Below, piece by piece: positions 23,876 to 29,640 of a stretch of 37,091 nt of DNA; positions within the stretch are counted from its first letter, which is position 1, and every line of letters begins with the position of its first letter. The stretch covers positions 1-37,091 of the forward strand of contig JAERSJ010000133.1 in assembly GCA_016845825.1 (NCBI GenBank), read 5' to 3'. The notes beneath the pieces were generated by a model. The model was not told the DNA's origin, did no database searches, and was given only the letters and a program-made list of their open reading frames with translations. This stretch comes from Methanobacteriota archaeon (GTDB lineage: Archaea; Thermoplasmatota; Poseidoniia; MGIII; CG-Epi1). A program made the position numbers and the translations under genes.

Positions 23876-24489
23876 TGCCCATTTACGGCGAATCTATTAT
23901 CGAAGATGATTGTTTTATTGATTCAGATGCTTTAATTGGTTATCCTCATTCAAAAGAATTAGAAAAAGAATCTAAAGAAATTGCAGGGTGCGTGATCGGA
24001 GCTGGATCAATCATAAGGCCTGGGTCTGTATATTCTACAGCTAAATTGGGTAAAAAAACTCGAACTGGTCACAATTTTCTTGTTCGCGAAAATACCACAA
24101 TAGGAGATGGATGTTTAATCGGAACTAATGTTGTTGTAGACAATAATTGTACTATTGGAAATTATTGTAGTTTTCAAACTGGTGCATACATTCCTACTGG
24201 AACTGTAATTGGAGATAGAGTATTTCTTGGTCCAAATGTATCACTAACAAATGATAAAATGCCTTTAAGGACTGAATATCATTGTGAACCTATTACTATT
24301 GAAGACGATGTTTCTGTAGGGTCTAATGCAACTATAATGCCTGGATTAACAATTGAAAAAGGTGCATTCATTGCAGGAGGTGCTGTTGTCACCAAAGACG
24401 TTCCTGCTTGGCATATGGCAAAAGGATGCCCTGCAGTTTTTAGTGAACTGCCAGATAATTTAAAAAAACCTAATAGGTTAGGGCCGTAG
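23875..24489 (+). CDS. Hexapeptide-repeat (left-handed beta-helix) acyltransferase
   Basis: 204 aa. The body is a run of hexapeptide repeats ([LIV]-G-x-x-x-x), for example IGDGCLIGTNVVVDNNCTIG and VIGDRVFLGPNVSLTND, then VSVGSNATIMPGLTIEKGAF, ending in the capping segment VVTKDVPAWHMAKGCPA. That pattern is typical of sugar O- or N-acetyltransferases such as WbbJ/PglD/maa-type enzymes. A His in TRTGHNFLV is a possible catalytic base. It would use acetyl-CoA and probably a nucleotide sugar or amino sugar. It sits between secY and adkA, overlapping secY by one base, although I know of no role for it in translation. Acceptor unknown. Confidence 0.85.
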   Translation: MPIYGESIIEDDCFIDSDALIGYPHSKELEKESKEIAGCVIGAGSIIRPGSVYSTAKLGKKTRTGHNFLVRENTTIGDGCLIGTNVVVDNNCTIGNYCSFQTGAYIPTGTVIGDRVFLGPNVSLTNDKMPLRTEYHCEPITIEDDVSVGSNATIMPGLTIEKGAFIAGGAVVTKDVPAWHMAKGCPAVFSELPDNLKKPNRLGP

Positions 24490-24490
24490 A

Positions 24491-25027
24491 ATGAGTATTG
24501 TAATTGTAACTGGAGTCCCTGGCGTTGGAAAGAGCACTGTCATGAATGCTGCAAAAGATTTTGGTTATAATATTATTAACTTTGGAACAACTATGTTCGA
24601 AGAAGCTCAGAAAGAAGGCGTTTCTAATCGAGATGATTTAAGAAAACTTCCTGTAGACGTTCAAAAAAGGTTACAAAAACAAGCTGGTGAAAAAATAGGT
24701 CAGATGGATAATATAATCGTTGATACTCATGCTTCTATACTCACACCTTCAGGATATCTTCCAGGGCTCCCTGAATGGACTGTTAAGGCCATTATGCCTA
24801 ATACAATTGTACTTGTTGAAGCACTCCCTGAAGAAATTGAAAAAAGACGTTCTAAGGATTCTTCTAGAGCTCGAGACAAAGATGATATCGGATTACATCA
24901 AAGAATCAATAGAGAGTATGCTATTGCTGCAGCTTTTATGACTGGTGCAACGGTCGGATTTGTACCTAATAATGACAATAAAATAGAAATTGCTGTTGAA
25001 AAGTTCAAAAAAATTCTTAATAAATGA
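24491..25027 (+). CDS. adkA: Adenylate kinase, archaeal AdkA type
   Basis: 178 aa P-loop kinase converting AMP plus ATP to two ADP. The Walker A motif GVPGVGKST is at residues 8-16. NIINFGTTMFEEAQKEG and DDLRKLPVDVQKRLQKQAGE follow the archaeal AdkA pattern, with VDTHASILTPSGYLPGLP as the substrate-binding segment. RRSKDSSRARD is the lid. This differs from bacterial Adk, which has a larger LID domain. Location after secY is usual for archaea. The stop overlaps the next gene by four bases. Confidence 0.94.
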   Translation: MSIVIVTGVPGVGKSTVMNAAKDFGYNIINFGTTMFEEAQKEGVSNRDDLRKLPVDVQKRLQKQAGEKIGQMDNIIVDTHASILTPSGYLPGLPEWTVKAIMPNTIVLVEALPEEIEKRRSKDSSRARDKDDIGLHQRINREYAIAAAFMTGATVGFVPNNDNKIEIAVEKFKKILNK

Positions 25028-25683
25028 GTGAAGAAAAAGTAGATGCTGAAGAAGAGTTGCAACCTCCTGCAATCGGAGGGACTTTTCTAACAATGATGTT
25101 TATGCTTTGGATTATTATTAATCCTGATTTAAGAGATTTTATGGGAGAATCGGCTGGTTCTGTGTTAGAACCTAGAATAACATTTGACCATCAATACCCT
25201 GTACTTACTTTTCTCTTTGCTGGAATTATTATGATTTCCTTCACAACCATCATCCGTCACTTCATTATTGACTGGGAAAAAATGGCTGAAATTCAAACTA
25301 AAATGGGAGCATACAATAAAGCAATGGGAGAAGCAAGACAAAGCGGTAACGAAGCCAAAATGAAAAAACTATTTGCGATGCAACCTCAAATTATGTTATT
25401 ACAAAGTGAAATGATGTCTAACCAAATGAAACCAATGGCTTTCACAATGATAATAGCAATACCTATCATTATGTGGTTACGAATATTTGTCAATGGTTTA
25501 GATTTACAAGTAATATCTTTACCTTGGGAACCAAACTATAGTTTGGATGATGATTTATGGATTTTACCACATTGGATCTTGGTTTACTCCGGATTATCCT
25601 TACCTTTCGGACAAATAATTATGCGTATCTTGAAAATTAGCTCAAACCGTGGAAGTGGGTCAGCAACTGAAATTGTTAATTAA
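25024..25683 (+). CDS. EMC3/TMCO1-family (DUF106, Ylp1) membrane insertase
   Basis: 219 aa. Three hydrophobic segments (about 22-37, 59-78 and 137-155) and a final one (about 183-205), with a charged cytosolic coiled region between them (WEKMAEIQTKMGAYNKAMGE, then KMKKLFAMQPQIMLLQSEMM). This is the DUF106 layout of archaeal Ylp1, a relative of YidC/Oxa1/EMC3 that inserts membrane proteins. The region MMSNQMKPMAFTMIIAIPII is the conserved core. Its place at the end of the secY segment fits a link between ribosome, translocon and insertase. The stop lies 3 bases from the convergent methyltransferase stop. Confidence 0.9.
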   Translation: MSEEKVDAEEELQPPAIGGTFLTMMFMLWIIINPDLRDFMGESAGSVLEPRITFDHQYPVLTFLFAGIIMISFTTIIRHFIIDWEKMAEIQTKMGAYNKAMGEARQSGNEAKMKKLFAMQPQIMLLQSEMMSNQMKPMAFTMIIAIPIIMWLRIFVNGLDLQVISLPWEPNYSLDDDLWILPHWILVYSGLSLPFGQIIMRILKISSNRGSGSATEIVN

Positions 25684-25686
25684 CTT

Positions 25687-26238
25687 CTATTTCCAAAACC
25701 TTTCTAGAGTAAGTCTTTCAAAAAAGAACTTCTCCTCACGTATAACTTCTCTTTTCCAATCTACATTTATCTTCTTCATTTTACTTGATATTACAAGGTA
25801 TATATTTCCGCCAATTTTAAGAAATTTTTCAGCTTTAGACAATAATTCGATTGTAAATTCTGAGCCTGTAGGCCCTCCTTCGACTGCTAAAGCTAATTCT
25901 GGATCATTATAGTCTTCTGTTGGAGGCAGATAGGGGGAGTTACAAACTATGAAGTCAAATTTGCGACCTTCAACTTTTTCAAACATATTTCCTTCTAAAA
26001 CTTCAATATTTACTTGATTCTGATTTGCATTAAATTTTGTAGCGTTTACAGCTTTGGGATTGATGTCAACGGAAGTTACAATGTTTCCTCTTTTAGCTAA
26101 ATGTATAGAGATTATTCCAGAACCGCAGCCTATTTCTAACGCTGAACCCATTTCTTCTGGAAGATAATTACAAACCATCCAGGAATCTTCTGCAGGTTCA
26201 TACACGCCTTCAAAATTTTCTATTTTAATTTCTTCCAT
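25687..26238 (-). CDS. HemK/PrmC-type SAM-dependent methyltransferase
   Basis: 183 aa, class I methyltransferase without an N-terminal domain, matching the short archaeal HemK2/Mtq2-like proteins. YEPAEDSWMV is the usual start of the family. SAM motif I is EIGCGSGIISIHLAKRG (about 36-52), acidic motif TSVDINPKAVNATKFN, and the catalytic motif reads NSPYLPP near residue 99. The family motif is NPPY, so one Pro is replaced by Ser here. Likely substrate by family: the Gln of GGQ in aRF1, or another protein N-methylation site, perhaps with Trm112. The operon on the opposite side starts 51 bases away. Confidence 0.85.
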   Translation of the reverse strand: MEEIKIENFEGVYEPAEDSWMVCNYLPEEMGSALEIGCGSGIISIHLAKRGNIVTSVDINPKAVNATKFNANQNQVNIEVLEGNMFEKVEGRKFDFIVCNSPYLPPTEDYNDPELALAVEGGPTGSEFTIELLSKAEKFLKIGGNIYLVISSKMKKINVDWKREVIREEKFFFERLTLERFWK

Positions 26239-26294
26239 AATTAACCATAAGAAAGGTTATATAACCGTTTATTTAAACATATATAACTTATGGT
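26239..26294. promoter_or_regulatory. Divergent promoter with nested palindromes (candidate operator)
   Basis: The 51-bp gap between the methyltransferase and the PIG-L gene holds a perfect 12-bp palindrome GGTTATATAACC at 26255-26266. Around it, ACCATAAG (26244-26251) and CTTATGGT (26287-26294) form an exact 8-bp inverted repeat whose right arm covers the PIG-L start codon. TATA-like sequence is present in the palindrome (TTATATAA) and again at ATATATAA (26279-26286). The first gene to the right has an N-terminal DNA-binding-like domain, so autoregulation is plausible. All repeats were read by eye and checked base by base. Confidence 0.55.
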
Positions 26295-27060
26295 GTGGAA
26301 GAAAGGAAAAAAACCAGAACAATACCTGTTCACAATAACTGATGAGTTCTCTGATAATTGGAAATCTTTCAAAGGCGAGGCTAAAAACAATAACCAAAAT
26401 ATTAGCGAACTATTAAGAAATACTGTAAGTTCGAAAATAGAAAATAATACGGCCAAAAAAGCTCTAGTCCTTAGTCCTCACACGGACGATGCAGAGTTAG
26501 GTTGTGGGGGGACAATTGCCAAGCTTATTGAAGAAGGTTGGAAAGTCCATGTAATTTATTTTAGTGCTGTTGCTGAAAGATATCCTAATTTAGTTGAAGA
26601 AGCTGCAAATTCAGGTAGAATATTAGGGATTACTCATGAAGTTTTAGATTTTCATACTAGATTTTTCCCAAGAGATAGACAAGAAATCCTTCAAGCACTG
26701 TACGACCATTCTAGAAGTATAGATTATGATTTAGTTTTCACTCCCACTACTACTGACATTCACCAAGATCACGGCGTGGTGACGGCTGAAGCTAAAAGGG
26801 CTTTCAGAAATTGTACTTTACTTGGATATGAATTGCCTTGGAATAATTTATCTGTTTCACTAAATTGCTTTATCCCGCTTGAAGAAAGGCACATAAAGAA
26901 GAAAATACTGGCATTAGATTGCTATGATAGTCAGAAACATAACCCTTATTTTAGTGAGAAATTTTTTAGATCTGTAGTGAAAATGAGAGGTATACAATTA
27001 TCAAGCCCTTTTGCTGAAGGATTTGAGACGATTAAAGTGAGGTTAGATCAACTGTTATGA
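26290..27060 (+). CDS. Ribbon-helix-helix / PIG-L (LmbE) deacetylase fusion
   Basis: 256 aa. Residues 56-256 are a PIG-L family zinc deacetylase: SPHTDDAELGCGGTIAKLIE (62-81, with the metal and base residues HTDD) and FTPTTTDIHQDHGVVTAEAK (the third metal His). Such enzymes remove N-acetyl groups from GlcNAc in glycolipids, mycothiol and bacillithiol precursors. Residues about 10-53 are extra and look like a ribbon-helix-helix DNA-binding domain: a strand EQYLFTITDEF, a helix DNWKSFKGEAKN, a turn, and a helix ISELLRNTVSSKIEN, as in CopG/Arc proteins. Starts in the middle of an inverted repeat. ATGA-coupled to the next gene. The RHH reading is mine, from pattern, and unconfirmed. Confidence 0.85.
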   Translation: MVWKKGKKPEQYLFTITDEFSDNWKSFKGEAKNNNQNISELLRNTVSSKIENNTAKKALVLSPHTDDAELGCGGTIAKLIEEGWKVHVIYFSAVAERYPNLVEEAANSGRILGITHEVLDFHTRFFPRDRQEILQALYDHSRSIDYDLVFTPTTTDIHQDHGVVTAEAKRAFRNCTLLGYELPWNNLSVSLNCFIPLEERHIKKKILALDCYDSQKHNPYFSEKFFRSVVKMRGIQLSSPFAEGFETIKVRLDQLL

Positions 27061-28199
27061 CGAAAATTGCGATGGTTTTAGGTCATGATTTACTAATTCC
27101 AAATGAAGACACTAGGGTTTATCGAGAAGCTTTAGCTCTAATTAAGGCAGGATACGAAGTAACTGTTTTTTGCTGGTCTAGACGATTAGAGAAATATGAT
27201 ACAAAATGGGAAGTTGAGAGAGACGGAATTAAGGTCGTTCGTATTTTTGAGGATTTGAAAGGAGGGTTCTTTTCGAAAGTTAAAAGTTTTAGAAAAGCTC
27301 TGAAAAAGCTTGAGGAAAAAGTTGCTGAGTATGGGCCTGATATTATTCATGCTCACGATTTAGAAGTTCTTGATGTTGCTGTAAATATTAAAAATAAAAC
27401 AGGTACTAAGATTATCTTTGATTCTCATGAAGATTGGCCAATGATGGAGAGTGTTCAAAATTGGTTTATTGGAAAATATTATGAAAGAAAACAGAAAAAA
27501 TTAATTGGAAAGGTAGATGCGATGTTCACTGTTTCAGATGAATTAGCTCTTCGATTAGGGGGCGGTACTGTTTTGTATAATTCTGAACTATTAGAAACTG
27601 TCAAAGAACCCGTTTTACATGATAGATTCGGTTTAGATGGGATAGTGGCAGGCTATATTGGAGGTTTAAGAAAACCCATTCTAGAAGAAATACTAGATGC
27701 TGCGTCTAAAGTTAATGCATTAAGTGTTTTGATTGTTGGAGGGCCACCTAAAGGACATTCAGGATATACCGACATGATTTCTGAACTTGAAGAGTTAGCC
27801 TTAGAAAAAGGCGCTAATGCTAAGTTCACTGGGCCTTTACCATATAGTATGATGAATGAATGCTACGCTGCATGTGATATTCTAATGGTAGGGCATTATG
27901 TTGATGAAAGAATGAGAGGCTATGCTTTACCAAAGAAATTATTAGATTCTATGGCTTACAAAGTTCCTGTTATTGTAGGGCCTTATGAAGCTCGTCAAAA
28001 AATAGTTGAAAGATATGAATGTGGCCTTGTAACCGAAGATTGGGCTGATGCTTTGACTACTTTAGCTAACGATAAAGAACTTAGAAAAAAAATGGGCGAA
28101 AAAGGCTATAAAGCATTTAAAATGAATTACTCATGGGAACTTCAAGAGAAAAAAATGCTCGAAGTATATGAGAACATATTGAAAAAGGAGGAACAATGA
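27057..28199 (+). CDS. GT4-like glycosyltransferase, GT-B fold
   Basis: 380 aa. The N-terminal Rossmann half starts KIAMVLGHDLLIPNEDTRVY, with GPDIIHAHDLEVLDVAV (about 93-109) and FDSHEDWP. The C-terminal half has VAGYIGGLRKPI, LIVGGPPKG, KFTGPLPYSMMNECYAACDI and the donor-site helix ALPKKLLDSMAYKVPVI. The E-x7-E motif of GT4 enzymes is only partly recognisable, with Asp at the usual first Glu (LLDSMA). It most likely transfers a sugar from a nucleotide donor to a lipid or glycan acceptor at the inner face of the membrane. It is co-translated with the deacetylase and the ATP-grasp gene, so the product sugar is probably deacetylated or amidated next. Specificity unknown. Confidence 0.85.
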   Translation: MTKIAMVLGHDLLIPNEDTRVYREALALIKAGYEVTVFCWSRRLEKYDTKWEVERDGIKVVRIFEDLKGGFFSKVKSFRKALKKLEEKVAEYGPDIIHAHDLEVLDVAVNIKNKTGTKIIFDSHEDWPMMESVQNWFIGKYYERKQKKLIGKVDAMFTVSDELALRLGGGTVLYNSELLETVKEPVLHDRFGLDGIVAGYIGGLRKPILEEILDAASKVNALSVLIVGGPPKGHSGYTDMISELEELALEKGANAKFTGPLPYSMMNECYAACDILMVGHYVDERMRGYALPKKLLDSMAYKVPVIVGPYEARQKIVERYECGLVTEDWADALTTLANDKELRKKMGEKGYKAFKMNYSWELQEKKMLEVYENILKKEEQ

Positions 28200-29206
28200 A
28201 AGTCCTGTTAACGGGAGTGGGATGTCCTGGAGCTCATGCCTTAATTTCGAACTTAAAATTGCAAGATGAAAGTATGTTCATATTAGGTACAAATGCAAAT
28301 GAACAAGCAATCGGTAGGTGGCTGTGTGACGATTTTGCAGTAGTTCCTTGGGCTTACGAAGAGGATTATGTCAATTCTATAATTGATTTAGTCAAAAAAC
28401 ACAGTATTGATATTGTATTTCCGCAAACTTCTTGGGAAATGTTTCACCTTTCAAAAGCTGCTAAAGAAATTGAAAAGCACTGTAAACTATTAGCTTCAAA
28501 GCATGAACTGGTAGCTATCTGTGAAAACAAATATCTAATGTACAAACACTTTAAAGGAAAAATTGATGTTCCCGATTTTTATTTAGTTAAAACGATGGCT
28601 GAACTAGTTAAAGCAGCAGAAAAATTGGGATATCCTGAGAGAGATGTGGTATTCAAACCTCCAGAAGGTAAAGGCGCTCGAGGAGTGAGAGTTCTAACCG
28701 AAAAATCTGATAGATATGACCTTTTGTTTAATGGAAGGCCATTTGCAAAATATATATCAATGGAAGAGCTCAAATCTACTGTTGGTAAAAAAGAAATACC
28801 TGAACTAATGATTATGGAATACTTGGATGGTGTTGAATTAAAAATAGATCCTGTCTTGAAAGGCGGAGAAATGCTAACTTGCTCTGTTAAAAATAGATTG
28901 AATTTTGCATCTGGTTTAGCGATGGGGTTCGAAATGATAGAAGATGATGAAGCTCTTGACTATGCAAAAAAATTATTGAAACATCTTCCAATGGATTATT
29001 GCATTGATATTTCAACTAGAGGTGGAGTGCTGATGGAGATTAATCCTCGCGTTTCAACATATATTTATGGAAAGAATTATTGCGCCCCATATCTATCTTT
29101 GAAACTAGCAATGGGTGAAATGTCTGCCAATGAGGTTCAGGCTTTCCAAGATAAACTTCCAATTGGTAAGAAGATGTTTAGGTATTATGGCCAAATAGAT
29201 TACTAA
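28196..29206 (+). CDS. ATP-grasp ligase (CarB-like)
   Basis: 336 aa. The N-terminal pre-ATP-grasp domain begins KVLLTGVGCPGAHALISNLK, followed by VFPQTSWEMFHLSKAAKEIE. The ATP-grasp core has FKPPEGKGARGVRVL (about 159-173, nucleotide-binding loop), ELMIMEYLDGVELKIDPVLK, and LMEINPRVSTYIYG (about 279-292), whose Glu and Asn bind metal-ATP. Proteins of this type join a carboxylate to an amine, thiol or similar via an acyl phosphate. It follows a deacetylase that would expose an amino group and a glycosyltransferase, so amidation of an amino sugar is a reasonable guess. ATGA overlap with the GT gene. It ends near a convergent tRNA gene. Confidence 0.85.
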   Translation: MKVLLTGVGCPGAHALISNLKLQDESMFILGTNANEQAIGRWLCDDFAVVPWAYEEDYVNSIIDLVKKHSIDIVFPQTSWEMFHLSKAAKEIEKHCKLLASKHELVAICENKYLMYKHFKGKIDVPDFYLVKTMAELVKAAEKLGYPERDVVFKPPEGKGARGVRVLTEKSDRYDLLFNGRPFAKYISMEELKSTVGKKEIPELMIMEYLDGVELKIDPVLKGGEMLTCSVKNRLNFASGLAMGFEMIEDDEALDYAKKLLKHLPMDYCIDISTRGGVLMEINPRVSTYIYGKNYCAPYLSLKLAMGEMSANEVQAFQDKLPIGKKMFRYYGQIDY

Positions 29207-29221
29207 AAAATTTACCTAAGA

Positions 29222-29308
29222 TGGCGCCAAGGGAGAGATTTGAACTCCCGAGGGATTGCTCCCAGTGGCTTTCGAGGCCACCGCAATACCGGGCTATGCG
29301 ACCTTGGC
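29222..29308 (-). tRNA. tRNA-Ser (anticodon CGA)
   Basis: Reading the minus strand, the acceptor arms GCCAAGG and CCTTGGC pair perfectly, followed by discriminator G and an encoded CCA. The anticodon arm is GTGGC-CTCGAAA-GCCAC, giving CGA (Ser). A long variable arm with the hairpin GGGA-GCAA-TCCC identifies a class II tRNA, as serine requires. The T-arm is GGGAG-TTCAAAT-CTCTC with one G-U pair. No intron is visible. A TATA-like ACATATCTA lies about 15-25 bases upstream (near 29323-29331) on the same strand. Without CCA it runs 29225-29308. Confidence 0.93.
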
Positions 29309-29379
29309 TATAATTCTCTAGATATGTTAGAACTTAATGTTCACGGTAACTATTTTGAGGTCTCTCTAACTGAACTAAT

Positions 29380-29586
29380 ATGGAATGGCAAGTTACAATT
29401 GATGACAAAATAGAAACTATTGATTTGCCTGAAGGAAGTACTGCTAATGATCTTGTTAATCATTTGAAATTACATCCCGACGGTGTCTTGGTTGTCACTG
29501 ATGAAGAGAAAATGAAACCTATTCCCTTAGTCATAGCTTTACCTAAAAAGCCAATTAGAATTATTCTAGTTGCTTCTGGTGGATAA
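29380..29586 (+). CDS. Ubiquitin-like small modifier / sulfur carrier (SAMP/MoaD/ThiS type)
   Basis: 68 aa. The strand pattern EWQVTIDDKIETIDLPEGST then NDLVNHLKLHPDGVLVV, followed by KPIRIILVASGG, is that of a beta-grasp ThiS/MoaD/SAMP protein, and it ends exactly at Gly-Gly, the residues adenylated and thiocarboxylated by an E1-like enzyme. Such proteins donate sulfur for tRNA thiolation, molybdopterin or thiamine, or are joined to target lysines (SAMPylation). Which role applies cannot be told. No E1-like gene lies nearby. No Shine-Dalgarno is obvious, so it is perhaps leaderless. The nearest relatives should decide between ThiS, MoaD and SAMP. Confidence 0.8.
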   Translation: MEWQVTIDDKIETIDLPEGSTANDLVNHLKLHPDGVLVVTDEEKMKPIPLVIALPKKPIRIILVASGG

Positions 29587-29640
29587 CAAACGATATTATT
29601 TATTAGTCTGGAATATAAGGCTGCGAAGGCTTACTAAATT

